A stretch of 64,000 nucleotides of DNA, taken from positions 996,594 through 1,060,593 of the forward strand of contig NZ_LFZV01000001.1 of the NCBI RefSeq assembly GCF_001183965.1. The letters run 5' to 3'. The DNA comes from Bacillus sp. FJAT-27916. Lineage in GTDB: Bacteria; Bacillota; Bacilli; Bacillales; Pradoshiaceae. Positions within the stretch are counted from its first letter, which is position 1. Each line of letters starts with the position of its first letter. Both the position numbers and the translations under genes were made by a program. Of the stretch, positions 28,902-38,452 are shown piece by piece. Below the pieces are notes generated by a model, which saw nothing but the letters and a program-made list of their open reading frames with translations, ran no database searches and was not told where the DNA came from.

Positions 28902-28930
28902 TTGAACCTTTGACATTATTTTTTTATAAT
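28902..28930 (+). promoter_or_regulatory. Sigma-A promoter of recJ-apt
   Basis: TTGAAC (28902-28907), 17-base spacer, perfect TATAAT (28925-28930), 23 bases before the recJ start. Confidence 0.65.
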
Positions 28931-28953
28931 AGGTAAGTCAGAGGGGTGACATG

Positions 28954-31314
28954 ATGTTACAATCAAAAACGAGATGGCTATTAAAAAAAGCCGATGAAAC
29001 GATTATTCATACATTAATGAACGAGCTCAATCAGCCGCGGATTGTGGCTGCGCTTTTGGTCAACAGAGGTATAAAGACCGTAGATGCTGCACGGTCTTTT
29101 TTATATGCGGATGAACATGATTTCTATGATCCGTTTCTGCTTTCCGGAATGGAAGAGGCAGTGAAACGGATCGTCAAGGCAGTCAAAAACAATGAGAAAA
29201 TCATGATATATGGAGATTATGATGCTGACGGTGTCAGCAGTACGACCGTATTAAAGCTTGCCTTAAATCAGCTTGGTGCAGAACAGGTTGATTGGTATAT
29301 CCCCAACCGCTTTACAGAAGGATATGGACCGAATAAGGAAGCCTTCGCAAAAATCAAGGAAATGGGAACATCCCTATTAATTACCGTAGACTGTGGAATT
29401 TCAGGCATTGAGGAGGCGCAGTATGCGAAGGAACTCGGCATGGATTATATTGTGACAGATCACCATGAACCAGGACCGGTATTGCCGGAGGCATTAGCGA
29501 TTCTTCATCCGAAAAAGCCTGGCGAGACATATCCGTTTCACGAGCTTGCCGGAGCAGGAGTAGCCATGAAGCTCGCCCATGCTCTATTAGGGGAGCTGCC
29601 TGAGGAACTGATTGGTATTGCAGCAATTGGAACGATTGCTGACCTTGTTCCACTTCATGACGAAAACCGGCTGATTGCCTTAAGGGGTCTGCAAGCATTG
29701 AAGCGCACGAAAAGACCTGGATTGCTTGCCTTATACAAAAAGGCCGGGATCGCGATGGACAGCTTTAATGAGGATTCGATTGGCTTTGGCATTGCGCCTA
29801 GAATAAATGCGGTCGGGCGATTGGAGGATGCAGATCCTGCTGTTGAATTGCTCTTGACGAATGATGAGGCGGAAGCAGAGCGGATTGCGGAGGAGATTGA
29901 TTTCTTGAACAAGGAGCGCCAATCCATTGTTAAGGAAATCACGCAGGAAGCGATAGCTGAAGTGGAAAACCGTTTCCCGCTCGAGGATTATCCTGTCCTT
30001 GTCATCGCAAAGGAAGGATGGAATCCAGGGGTGGTCGGTATTGTTGCCAGTAAGCTTGTGGAGAAATATTACCGTCCAACCATCATCTTGAGCATAGACC
30101 GCGAGAAAGGAACGGCGAAGGGTTCAGCACGGAGTATCCCAGGGTTTGATCTCTTTCAAAATCTATCCTTAAACCGGGAGCTGCTTCCGCATTTCGGCGG
30201 GCATCCTATGGCTGCTGGGATGACGCTGAAGATAGAGGATGTAGATGAACTCCGTTTACGTCTATGTATGCAGGCAAAGGACATTCTGAAAGAGGAGGAT
30301 TTCCAGCCGGTGACAGAAATCGATGGAGTAATCTCCATTGAGGAGGTTAGCTTGAAGCTGATTGATCAAATGGCCGGATTGGCACCTTATGGCATGCAAA
30401 ACCCGAAGCCGCGCATTCTGATAGAAGGTGCAGAGGTCGCAAGCATGCGGAAAATTGGTGCGGATAAAACGCATTTAAAGCTTGCTCTTTTAGAAAATGG
30501 TGTACAATTAGATAGTATCGGATTCGGGCTTGGCGAAATCTGTGATCATTTATCTCCCTATGCGAAGGTGTCTGTTATTGGCGAGCTGGCAGTCAATGAA
30601 TGGAATAACTTAAAGAAGCCTCAATTATTCCTGCATGATTTGGCTGTTGCAGATTGGCAGTTATTTGATTGCCGAGGGAATGCGAAAACTAATCCTAAAC
30701 CAGCAGCCATTCCAGAGAAACGGAAAATGATTCTCTTCCGTGAGGAGAGCAAATCCATGCTGGCTAATGAGGATGAAGGTGTTCTCATTGAAACGCTCGA
30801 GGCAGCTAAAGCGGAGGAGCTTGACGGGATGAATATCGCCTTTTTAGACCTTCCAAATCAAAAAGGGATGATTGAAGCCCTGTTGGAAGGAAAGCAGCCG
30901 GCGAGAGTGTATCTTTACTTCCGAAACGGCGGCGATGATTATTTCAAGGCATTCCCGACAAGAGAGCAATTCAAATGGTATTATGCGATGCTGCTCAAAA
31001 AGGGACCGATGGATTACAAGGACATGTCTGAGAGGATTACCCATTTCAAGGGCTGGCCAAAAGATACAATCGATTTTATGACAAAGGTGTTTTTTGAGCT
31101 GGAATTTGTTACAATAAGAAACGGACTCATTAGTTTAGAGAAGAATAGCCCAAAGAGGGACTTGGCAGAGTCTGACACCTATCAAGCACGAAAAGCACGA
31201 ATGGAATTAGAACAGGAACTATTGTATGCCCCATCCAATCAACTATATCAATACTTCAACCAGCAGATTGGATCTCGTGATGATTACAAGGAGGAAACAA
31301 AGCAATGGATTTAA
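28954..31314 (+). CDS. recJ: Single-strand-specific 5'-3' exonuclease RecJ
   Basis: Tandem ATGs occur at 28951 and 28954; the second has better spacing (7 bases) from GGGG. 786 residues: DHH phosphoesterase domain with Asp88-Tyr-Asp-Ala-Asp-Gly, VDCGISG and [12 protein letters not shown]1 domain with [12 protein letters not shown] and [11 protein letters not shown]; an OB-fold and a long C-terminal Firmicutes-specific region. It degrades ssDNA 5' to 3' in recombination and mismatch repair. The 3' end overlaps apt by 10 bases. A terminator-like hairpin lies in its 5' coding part. Confidence 0.96.
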   Translation: MLQSKTRWLLKKADETIIHTLMNELNQPRIVAALLVNRGIKTVDAARSFLYADEHDFYDPFLLSGMEEAVKRIVKAVKNNEKIMIYGDYDADGVSSTTVLKLALNQLGAEQVDWYIPNRFTEGYGPNKEAFAKIKEMGTSLLITVDCGISGIEEAQYAKELGMDYIVTDHHEPGPVLPEALAILHPKKPGETYPFHELAGAGVAMKLAHALLGELPEELIGIAAIGTIADLVPLHDENRLIALRGLQALKRTKRPGLLALYKKAGIAMDSFNEDSIGFGIAPRINAVGRLEDADPAVELLLTNDEAEAERIAEEIDFLNKERQSIVKEITQEAIAEVENRFPLEDYPVLVIAKEGWNPGVVGIVASKLVEKYYRPTIILSIDREKGTAKGSARSIPGFDLFQNLSLNRELLPHFGGHPMAAGMTLKIEDVDELRLRLCMQAKDILKEEDFQPVTEIDGVISIEEVSLKLIDQMAGLAPYGMQNPKPRILIEGAEVASMRKIGADKTHLKLALLENGVQLDSIGFGLGEICDHLSPYAKVSVIGELAVNEWNNLKKPQLFLHDLAVADWQLFDCRGNAKTNPKPAAIPEKRKMILFREESKSMLANEDEGVLIETLEAAKAEELDGMNIAFLDLPNQKGMIEALLEGKQPARVYLYFRNGGDDYFKAFPTREQFKWYYAMLLKKGPMDYKDMSERITHFKGWPKDTIDFMTKVFFELEFVTIRNGLISLEKNSPKRDLAESDTYQARKARMELEQELLYAPSNQLYQYFNQQIGSRDDYKEETKQWI
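29073..29102 (+). other. Terminator-like hairpin inside recJ coding sequence
   Basis: A perfect 9-bp stem (AAAGACCGT at 29073-29081, ACGGTCTTT at 29091-29099) with a 9-nt loop, and six T residues at 29097-29102. It starts about 120 bases after the recJ start codon, in frame. Function unknown; it has the same design and similar distance from the start as the mreC hairpin. Confidence 0.6.
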
Positions 31315-31817
31315 AAAATTATATAGAAATCGTAGAGGACTGGCCAAAACCAGGTATCAAATTTAAGGATATAACTCCTCTTATGGCAGACGGTGCCGCA
31401 TATAAAGATGCGACAGACCAAATCGTCGAATATGCCAAAGAAAAAGAAATCGATATTATTGTTGGGCCGGAAGCTCGCGGATTCATCATCGGATGTCCGG
31501 TTGCTTATGCAATGGGAATTGGCTTTGCTCCTGTACGGAAGGAAGGGAAACTTCCAAGGGAAACCATCAAGGTTCAATATGGATTGGAGTATGGGAAAGA
31601 TGTCCTGACTATTCATAAAGATGCCATCAAGCCTGGTCAGCGCGTGCTCATCACAGATGACTTGCTTGCAACAGGAGGAACAATGGATGCAACCATCAAG
31701 CTTGTTGAACAGCTTGGAGGAGTCGTTGCCGGATTGGCATTCCTTGTTGAACTGACATACCTTGAGGGCCGTGATAAGCTCCAAGGCTATGATATCCTCA
31801 CATTAATGGAATATTAA
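31305..31817 (+). CDS. apt: Adenine phosphoribosyltransferase
   Basis: 170 residues. [26 protein letters not shown] is the typical start, [18 protein letters not shown] and the PRPP-binding [14 protein letters not shown] complete the type I PRTase signature. It salvages adenine to AMP. AAGGAGG lies inside recJ, and the 10-base overlap ties the two genes. Confidence 0.98.
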   Translation: MDLKNYIEIVEDWPKPGIKFKDITPLMADGAAYKDATDQIVEYAKEKEIDIIVGPEARGFIIGCPVAYAMGIGFAPVRKEGKLPRETIKVQYGLEYGKDVLTIHKDAIKPGQRVLITDDLLATGGTMDATIKLVEQLGGVVAGLAFLVELTYLEGRDKLQGYDILTLMEY

Positions 31818-31829
31818 GCATATATTAAC

Positions 31830-31856
31830 AGGCGTTCTGGAGCTAGAACGCCTTTT
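31830..31856 (+). terminator. Intrinsic terminator after apt
   Basis: A 9-bp stem (AGGCGTTCT / AGAACGCCT) with an 8-nt loop, then TTTTCTC. Confidence 0.8.
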
Positions 31857-32034
31857 CTCGTACCAATAATCGTTTATTGACGAAACTATACAGCAAATTG
31901 ACGTTCGTTACTTTACAAGAAAACTTTTTTTGAAGATAATAGATACAATCCTCATTTTTAACGCTAACCCATTAGGGTTTTTTATATAGAGTGAAAAGGC
32001 AAAAACGTGGAAATACGGAGTAAAAGGTGATCTC

Positions 32035-34230
32035 ATGGCAAATGAACAAATTTATACGGCCGAGCAGGTATTTGATAAAGCAAGAAATTATATGACCGAA
32101 GAGGAAGTGGCTTTTTTAGAGAGGGCCTATGAATTCGCAAAAGAAGCGCATAAGGAACAGTTCCGTAAATCGGGCGAACCTTATATTATTCATCCTGTGC
32201 AGGTGGCAGCCATTCTTGCAGACCTTCAAATGGATACGTTCACGGTCGCTGGAGGCTTCTTGCATGATGTCGTGGAAGACACGGATGTGACACTCGAGGA
32301 TATCACACGAATCTTCAATGAGGATGTCGCTCTCCTCGTCGACGGGGTAACAAAGCTCGGTAAGATTAAGTACAAATCAAAAGAAGAGCAGCAGGCGGAA
32401 AATCACAGAAAAATGTTTATTGCCATGGCGAAGGACATTCGCGTCATCATGATTAAGCTTGCCGACAGGCTCCATAATATGCGGACATTAAAGCATTTGC
32501 CTGTTGAAAAGCAGCGCCGTATTGCCAATGAAACATTAGAGATTTTTGCTCCGCTTGCCCATCGGCTTGGGATCTCCACAATTAAATGGGAGCTGGAGGA
32601 TACGGCTCTCCGTTATTTGAACCCTCAGCAGTATTATCGAATCGTCAATCTGATGAAGAAGAAGCGGGCTGAGCGGGAGGAATATTTAGCAGATGTTATT
32701 GCTGAAATGAAAGATAAGCTTGCCGAAGTCTCTATTCATGCAGACATTTTCGGAAGGCCAAAGCATATATACAGCATTTATCGCAAAATGGTCCTTCAGA
32801 AGAAGCAATTTGAGGAAATCTATGATTTGCTTGCCGTACGTGTTATCGTGAACAGCATTAAGGATTGCTACGCGGTTCTTGGTATCATCCATACTTGCTG
32901 GAAGCCGATGCCGGGACGGTTTAAGGATTATATTGCGATGCCGAAGGCTAATATGTACCAGTCTCTCCATACGACTATTATTGGGCCAAAGGGTGAGCCG
33001 CTTGAAGTGCAAATCAGAACGGTTGAGATGCACCGGACAGCGGAGTATGGGATTGCCGCCCACTGGGCTTATAAAGAGGGCAAGGACTTAACCTCCACAC
33101 AAAGAATGGATAAGAAACTCGATTGGTTCAGACAAATCGTTGAGTTCCAGGATGTATCCACGAATGCGGAGGAATTCATGGAATCTCTCAAACTTGATTT
33201 ATTTGCCGATATGGTCTTCGTATTTACGCCTAAGGGCGATGTGTTTGAACTGCCAATTGGTTCAGTGCCGATTGATTTTGCTTACCGGATTCACTCAGAG
33301 ATTGGCAATAAGACCATTGGTGCGAAGGTGAACGGGAAGATGGTCACGCTTGACTATGTACTGAAAACAGGCGATATCGTCGAGATTTTAACCTCTAAGC
33401 ATTCATACGGACCAAGTCAGGATTGGCTTAAGCTGGCGAAGACATCCCAGGCAAGGAACAAGATTCGACAATTCTTCAAGAAGCAGCGCCGAGAGGAAAA
33501 TATCGAAAAAGGCAAGGAAATGGTCGAAAAAGAGCTAAAGGCTCTCGACTTTGACATAAAGGATGTATACACTCCTGAAAACCTGCAAAAGGTAGCAGAG
33601 AAATTTAATTTTGCCAATGAAGAAGATATGTATGCAGCGGTAGGCTATAACGGAATCACGGCAGCACAAATTGCGACAAGATTGACGGATAAACTCCGCA
33701 AGAAGCGTGAGAAGGAGCAAGAGGTCAGCTTAATTGATGCGGTGAGCGAGCTTCGGATGATACCGACAACGAAGAAGAAGGATTCTGGTGTCAGGGTGAA
33801 GGGCATTGACAATATGCTCATCCGTCTTTCCCGCTGCTGTAATCCGGTTCCTGGTGATGAGATTGTCGGTTACATTACGAAAGGGCGCGGGGTTTCGGTT
33901 CACCGTGCAGATTGTGTCAATGTACTAGATGAAGAGAGCAAGGAAAGAATCATCCCGGTTGAGTGGGAAAGCAGCATGTCTGACCGGAAAGAGTATAATG
34001 TAGACATTGAAATCAGCGGCTTTGACCGGAATGGCTTATTGAATGAAGTGCTTCAAGCTGTCAGTGAGACGAAAACGAACATTACGGCCGTTTCCGGCCG
34101 TACGGACCGCAATAAGAGTGCAGCGATCACGATGTCAATCTCCATCTATAATGTGTCTCATTTGCAGAAGGTCGTGGATCGAATTAAGCAAATACCAGAT
34201 ATTTATTCCGTCAGAAGACTGATGAGTTAG
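32035..34230 (+). CDS. relA: Bifunctional (p)ppGpp synthetase/hydrolase RelA
   Basis: 731 residues. HD hydrolase domain with His77-Asp (FLHDVVEDTD) and DRLHNMRTL; synthetase domain with RPKHIYSIYRKM and MPKANMYQSLHTT; TGS domain (VFVFTPKGDVFELPIGSVPIDFAY); zinc-finger-like SRCCNPVPGDEIVGY; C-terminal ACT. Both active sites are intact, so it should make and degrade (p)ppGpp. The 178-base leader has a TACAAT at 31944-31949 without a clear -35 and a small hairpin with a T-run (31966-31984), neither convincing. Confidence 0.97.
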   Translation: MANEQIYTAEQVFDKARNYMTEEEVAFLERAYEFAKEAHKEQFRKSGEPYIIHPVQVAAILADLQMDTFTVAGGFLHDVVEDTDVTLEDITRIFNEDVALLVDGVTKLGKIKYKSKEEQQAENHRKMFIAMAKDIRVIMIKLADRLHNMRTLKHLPVEKQRRIANETLEIFAPLAHRLGISTIKWELEDTALRYLNPQQYYRIVNLMKKKRAEREEYLADVIAEMKDKLAEVSIHADIFGRPKHIYSIYRKMVLQKKQFEEIYDLLAVRVIVNSIKDCYAVLGIIHTCWKPMPGRFKDYIAMPKANMYQSLHTTIIGPKGEPLEVQIRTVEMHRTAEYGIAAHWAYKEGKDLTSTQRMDKKLDWFRQIVEFQDVSTNAEEFMESLKLDLFADMVFVFTPKGDVFELPIGSVPIDFAYRIHSEIGNKTIGAKVNGKMVTLDYVLKTGDIVEILTSKHSYGPSQDWLKLAKTSQARNKIRQFFKKQRREENIEKGKEMVEKELKALDFDIKDVYTPENLQKVAEKFNFANEEDMYAAVGYNGITAAQIATRLTDKLRKKREKEQEVSLIDAVSELRMIPTTKKKDSGVRVKGIDNMLIRLSRCCNPVPGDEIVGYITKGRGVSVHRADCVNVLDEESKERIIPVEWESSMSDRKEYNVDIEISGFDRNGLLNEVLQAVSETKTNITAVSGRTDRNKSAAITMSISIYNVSHLQKVVDRIKQIPDIYSVRRLMS

Positions 34231-34242
34231 GGGTTAGGATAG

Positions 34243-34683
34243 ATGAAAGTCGTGTTACAGCGCTCAAAGGAAGCGTCCGTTACCGTTTCTGGTGAAGTGG
34301 TTGGTCAGATCTCCAATGGTTTTGTTTTGTTAGTGGGGGTAACCCATGAAGATACGATGGAGGACTGCCGCTATCTAGCGGATAAAATCGTGAACCTGCG
34401 TGTGTTTGAAGACGAGAACGGCAAGATGAATCATTCCCTATTGGACGTTAAGGGAGAAATCTTGTCTATCTCGCAATTCACGCTTTATGGGGATTGCCGT
34501 AAAGGGCGCCGCCCAAATTTCATGGCTGCCGCCAAACCAGATTTGGCAGAAGAGCTTTATGATTATTTCAATGATTGTTTAAGAGAGAATGGAGTACAGG
34601 TAGCAACGGGTTCATTTGGAGCCATGATGGATGTTGCCTTGATAAATGACGGACCTGTTACCCTGATCTTGGAGAGTAAATGA
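34243..34683 (+). CDS. dtd: D-aminoacyl-tRNA deacylase
   Basis: 146 residues. Start [21 protein letters not shown], the active-site [17 protein letters not shown] and the cross-subunit [11 protein letters not shown] (Gly-Pro motif) are diagnostic. It removes D-amino acids from mischarged tRNA. 12 bases after relA, and probably co-transcribed. Confidence 0.98.
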   Translation: MKVVLQRSKEASVTVSGEVVGQISNGFVLLVGVTHEDTMEDCRYLADKIVNLRVFEDENGKMNHSLLDVKGEILSISQFTLYGDCRKGRRPNFMAAAKPDLAEELYDYFNDCLRENGVQVATGSFGAMMDVALINDGPVTLILESK

Positions 34684-34687
34684 AAAA

Positions 34688-34718
34688 GAGAGCAAAGGCA
34701 CAAGCCTTTGCTCTTTTA
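34688..34718 (+). terminator. Terminator between dtd and the SH3b amidase
   Basis: A perfect 11-bp stem (AGAGCAAAGGC / GCCTTTGCTCT) with a 4-nt loop and TTTTATT. It lies between convergent genes and can serve dtd; the A-rich opposite side could serve the minus strand too. Confidence 0.88.
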
Positions 34719-36413
34719 TTATTTATTTAAAAAGCTCTTGAGACCATTTAAAAGACCGTTAGTGACCAGCTCTTGATAGCGGGCTGTGTGAAGAAGTGAT
34801 TCTTCAGCTGGATTACTGATATAACCTAATTCAACGAGGACAGCAGGGCGCTTATTCTCACGTAATACCCGGAGGCTTGCCTGCTTCACGCCTCTGTCCT
34901 GTGACTGGCTGTTTGTCAGCAGGCTATGCTGAATGTGGGAGGCGAGTTCCAGCTGATGCCCATGCGTATAGTAGGTTGTGATTCCGCCAGCTCCGATATC
35001 TGCTGCGCTGTCATAATGGATGCTGATAAAGGCGTCTGCATCCTGCTGGTTGGCAAGGTGAGCACGGTCACTTAAGGAGATATATTGATCGCCGCCGCGT
35101 GTGAGAAGTACACTGGCTCCTTGCTGTTTAAGCTTTGATGACAGCAGAAGAGCAGTCCTTAGAGTCAGCTGTTTTTCAAAAAGGCCGCTTGTTCCGATGG
35201 CACCGCTGTCCATCCCGCCATGTCCTGCATCAAGAACAATCAATTTTCCAGTTAGGGACCCAGCCTGTACAGCAGATGCTGGACGTACCTTTGAATCAGA
35301 AGATAAAAGCCAATTTGCGATAAAGCCAGAGCTTCCATCACTCAGTTCAATCTCGGCCCAGTTATCTTTCATCCCGATTAACTTATAGGAGTCTCCCAAG
35401 TTTGCTTGCTTTGCAATCGGCTGATTTGTTCCAGGGCCTGTCCGAATATTAATCTTGTCACGGGTGATGGTGATTTGCTTGCCGGCCTCTTTTTTTCTTT
35501 TTGGGCTTGTCTTATTATCCAGTGGTTTAGCATACCAGGAGGCAATCCATCCCTTTTGTCCATCCTCAAGCATAATTTCATACCAACGGCCATCTGTCCT
35601 CCGCACCTTATATGTATTTCCTTTCTTTACCGAGCCGATGACATGTGAGCTCATTTTAGGAGAAGAGCGGACATGCAGGGAAGAAGCAGTAATTTCTATA
35701 CTCAATTTCCCGCTGCGGGAGTCGGCCTTTCTTTTGTTGATATATTGGCTGCTAATCCAGTAAGAATGTCCTTGATACTGAATATTTGTCCATCCATTTT
35801 CCGCGTTTATGATCTCAGCAGATGAGCCCTTTTTGATTTTGCCGAGTATTTCTGCGGTGGGGGAAGGGCCACTTCGCAAATGAACAGAGTCTGCGGTAAT
35901 GGTGCCTATTGTATGATCGGCAGAATCCATTCGGATATACTCCTCTGAAATAAATCCAATACTAGAACCGGCTTGAATTTCAACCCATGAGCCAGACTGG
36001 CCTGTAACCTCGACCTTGGTATCCTTGGAAAGGACACTTACAATGGGATAACTGGTTCCAGGACCTTTGCGCAATCGTAATCCTTCAGCAGTGATGGTCC
36101 CTGAAGTAGAGACTGATTCCTGTTCCGAGTTCTCGCCTTTGGCAGTCACGAGCCATTCTGCGACCCACCCGTTCTTCTCATCATTCACCTGAATTTTGAG
36201 CCATTCTCCTTTACGCTCTAGAACCGTAAAACGGTTCCCTTCCTCCACTTTCGCGACGATTGGATAATCAAGACCTGCTCCGCTTCTGACATTAATCAGG
36301 CTGTCCTTGACGATAACCTCATTTTGCTTAGTGAAGGCTGTTGGCATTAGGGCGGTTTGAGACAAAAGTAAGGTCAGGGCGATTAGCCCCGTCTTTCGAT
36401 TGAGCTTTCTCAT
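34719..36413 (-). CDS. yrvJ: SH3b-repeat N-acetylmuramoyl-L-alanine amidase
   Basis: 564 residues: a signal peptide (~1-28), five bacterial SH3 (SH3b) domains (~30-385), each with the pattern LxVRSGPG..YPIV...GWxxxWL, then an Amidase_3 catalytic domain (~392-564). The zinc ligands are visible: LDAGHGGMDSG, LFEKQLT, ISIHYDS and VELGYISNP. It should cut the amide between MurNAc and L-Ala in peptidoglycan outside the membrane. B. subtilis has YrvJ at the same locus. Weak GAAAGGAT precedes the ATG. Confidence 0.92.
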   Translation of the reverse strand: MRKLNRKTGLIALTLLLSQTALMPTAFTKQNEVIVKDSLINVRSGAGLDYPIVAKVEEGNRFTVLERKGEWLKIQVNDEKNGWVAEWLVTAKGENSEQESVSTSGTITAEGLRLRKGPGTSYPIVSVLSKDTKVEVTGQSGSWVEIQAGSSIGFISEEYIRMDSADHTIGTITADSVHLRSGPSPTAEILGKIKKGSSAEIINAENGWTNIQYQGHSYWISSQYINKRKADSRSGKLSIEITASSLHVRSSPKMSSHVIGSVKKGNTYKVRRTDGRWYEIMLEDGQKGWIASWYAKPLDNKTSPKRKKEAGKQITITRDKINIRTGPGTNQPIAKQANLGDSYKLIGMKDNWAEIELSDGSSGFIANWLLSSDSKVRPASAVQAGSLTGKLIVLDAGHGGMDSGAIGTSGLFEKQLTLRTALLLSSKLKQQGASVLLTRGGDQYISLSDRAHLANQQDADAFISIHYDSAADIGAGGITTYYTHGHQLELASHIQHSLLTNSQSQDRGVKQASLRVLRENKRPAVLVELGYISNPAEESLLHTARYQELVTNGLLNGLKSFLNK

Positions 36414-36592
36414 CTTATGCTCATCCTTTCGTTTCTAATTTACCTGATTCAACCATGGCTGATGGACGTTTTGTCTATTTACTTGACAGGATTCGTGCAT
36501 TTTTTGAAATCACCTGAAAGGTTCGCTATCTTTTCGGGAATACTGATAAAGGCTACGAAAGATTGAACATAATGTTTAAGGAGTGCATATAG

Positions 36593-36772
36593 ATGACAAG
36601 ACATAGTGACAAAGCCTTTTTGGCTCAGAATGTAGATAATCAGCTCTTTGGTGTGGACTTTCATGATTTTTTGGTAAAGGAGGAGCATAATTCAATGGTA
36701 GAGCTTGCCTCTGAATTTGGATTATCGGTCCGCGATGTGAAACAGTTAAAAAAGAAATTAGGGCGCTCATAA
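36593..36772 (+). CDS. Small HTH-like protein (YrzK-type) upstream of hisS
   Basis: 59 residues, starting MTRHSDKAFLAQNVDNQLFG and ending DVKQLKKKLGRS. TAAGGAG is suitably spaced before the ATG. The C-terminal half (SMVELASEFGLSVRDVKQLKKKL) looks like a helix-turn-helix, similar to sigma region 4. A small gene of this kind (yrzK) is known between yrvJ and hisS in B. subtilis; I identify it by position and RBS rather than by certain sequence match. Function unknown. Its stop lies 3 bases before the -35 of the hisS promoter. Confidence 0.7.
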   Translation: MTRHSDKAFLAQNVDNQLFGVDFHDFLVKEEHNSMVELASEFGLSVRDVKQLKKKLGRS

Positions 36773-36775
36773 AGG

Positions 36776-36804
36776 TTGACAAAGGAACTTTTACTTCGTA
36801 ATAT
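36776..36804 (+). promoter_or_regulatory. Sigma-A promoter of the hisS-aspS operon
   Basis: TTGACA (36776-36781), 17-base spacer, TAATAT (36799-36804). It leads into the T-box leader. Confidence 0.7.
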
Positions 36805-36810
36805 TAATTA

Positions 36811-37092
36811 AATAAAAATACATAATAAATCAATTCCAATGATGGTGAAGAGTAATTTTGATCCCACATGAAAAGAGAGGAAACGCCCTGGGCTGAAAAC
36901 GTTTCTACATGTGCCTTAATGAACGAACACACCGTAGGATTCTCCCTGAAAAATCACGTATCTAGTAGGGGTTGAACGTTCACAGGCGTTAACTGTTAAA
37001 GTGGGGAGGCTTTTATGTCTCCAACTAGGGTGGCACCGCGGGTAACAACTCCCGTCCCTTGCATATTGCATGGGATGGGGGTTGTTTTTTAT
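36811..37092 (+). ncRNA. T-box riboswitch of hisS-aspS (histidyl)
   Basis: The T-box sequence AGGGTGGCACCGCG is at 37027-37040. It is followed by a strong terminator (AACAACTCCCGTCCC with GGGATGGGGGTTGTT, then TTTTTT, 37044-37092). Stem I features include GAAGAGTA (the AGTA motif) near 36852, AGAGAGG in the distal part, and GAAC followed by CAC at 36928-36930, which I read as the His specifier. Uncharged tRNA-His would favour antitermination. Specifier assignment is by pattern, not by folding. Confidence 0.92.
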
Positions 37093-37162
37093 TTTACCTA
37101 AAAATACCTTTTCATTCCATTAGGGAATTAGGATAGAGAGTAAATTAAGGAGGAAGTTTCAG

Positions 37163-38440
37163 ATGGCTGTTCAAATTCCAAGGGGAACTCAGGATATTCT
37201 TCCTGGCGAATCAGAAAAATGGCAGTATATTGAACGGGTGGCGAAGGAACTATGTGACCTGTATCAATATCAGGAAATCCGCACACCAATCTTTGAGAGC
37301 ACAGAGCTGTTCGAAAAGGGCGTGGGGGATACAACAGATATCGTACAAAAAGAAATGTACACATTTACCGATAAGGGGAATCGAAGTTTAACCCTTCGAC
37401 CGGAAGGTACGGCAGCGGTCGTTCGTTCCTTTGTCGGCAACAAAATGCACGGAAACGCCGTTCAGCCGGTTAAGCTTTATTATAATGGACCAATGTTCCG
37501 CTATGAGCGTCCGCAAGCAGGCCGATTCCGCCAATTCGTCCAATTTGGCGTGGAGGCACTTGGAAGCTCAGATCCGGCAATTGATGCAGAAGTAATCTCA
37601 CTTGCAATGAATATTTACAAGAAGGTTGGTTTAAAGAATACAAAGCTTGTCATTAACAGCCTTGGGGATAAAGAAAGCCGGACAAAGCATCGGGAAGCCT
37701 TGATTAAACACTTTGAGCCGCGCATTGGCGAGTTCTGCTCTAATTGCAAAAACAGGCTTGAGCGCAACCCGCTTCGTATCCTTGATTGCAAGGAGGACCG
37801 CAATCATGAGTTGATGGAAACGGCGCCGGCTATTATTGATTACTTAAATGAGGAATCATTGACCTATTTCAAGAAGGTAACTGGATACCTAGATGAAATT
37901 GGCATTGAGTATACGGTTGACCCAACCTTGGTTCGAGGACTTGATTATTATAATCATACTGCCTTTGAAATCATGCTTGATTCAGAGGGCTTCGGTGCTA
38001 TTACAACCCTTTGCGGAGGCGGCCGGTACAATGGGTTGGTTCAAGAAATGGGCGGTCCTGAAACGCCTGGAATCGGATTCGCCTTCAGCATCGAGCGTCT
38101 GCTCTCAGCTCTTGAAGCAGAGAAAGTTGAATTGCCGATTGAGAAGAAAGTTGACTGCTTTGTCGTCTCCTTAGGAGAAGCGGCACAGGATTATTCTGTG
38201 AAGCTTGTCAATGACCTTCGCTTGAATGGCATTTCAGCAGAGAAGGATTATTCAGGGCGTAAGGCAAAAGGGCAATTCAAAGCAGCTGACCGTGTACAAG
38301 CCAAATATGTGGCTGTCCTTGGTGAAGATGAATTGAAGGAACAGCAAATTGCCTTGAAAGATATGGAAAGCGGCGAGCAGCAAACCATTGCTCTCACTGA
38401 GCTTGTGACAGTATTACAATCTAAACTTGGGTCTATTTGA
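37163..38440 (+). CDS. hisS: Histidyl-tRNA synthetase
   Basis: 425 residues. Class II motifs are clear: [11 protein letters not shown] start, [14 protein letters not shown] (motif 2 region), [15 protein letters not shown], the histidine-binding [23 protein letters not shown] and motif 3 [12 protein letters not shown]; a C-terminal anticodon-binding domain follows. Controlled by the upstream T-box. 12 bases separate it from aspS. Confidence 0.98.
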   Translation: MAVQIPRGTQDILPGESEKWQYIERVAKELCDLYQYQEIRTPIFESTELFEKGVGDTTDIVQKEMYTFTDKGNRSLTLRPEGTAAVVRSFVGNKMHGNAVQPVKLYYNGPMFRYERPQAGRFRQFVQFGVEALGSSDPAIDAEVISLAMNIYKKVGLKNTKLVINSLGDKESRTKHREALIKHFEPRIGEFCSNCKNRLERNPLRILDCKEDRNHELMETAPAIIDYLNEESLTYFKKVTGYLDEIGIEYTVDPTLVRGLDYYNHTAFEIMLDSEGFGAITTLCGGGRYNGLVQEMGGPETPGIGFAFSIERLLSALEAEKVELPIEKKVDCFVVSLGEAAQDYSVKLVNDLRLNGISAEKDYSGRKAKGQFKAADRVQAKYVAVLGEDELKEQQIALKDMESGEQQTIALTELVTVLQSKLGSI

Positions 38441-38452
38441 GGAGGAAGAAGG

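Noticed and set aside
31311-31784. A 157-codon frame antisense to apt
   Set aside because: A codon-bias shadow of apt without a ribosome site.
31966-31984. Small hairpin with T-run in the relA leader as an attenuator
   Set aside because: The stem is only 5 bp (AACCC/GGGTT) and AT-flanked; too weak to claim.
36811-37092. Considered CAC at 36981-36983 as the His specifier codon
   Set aside because: It lies just before GGCGTTAACTGTTAAAG, which looks like stem III rather than the stem I specifier loop; the CAC at 36928 follows the GAAC motif.
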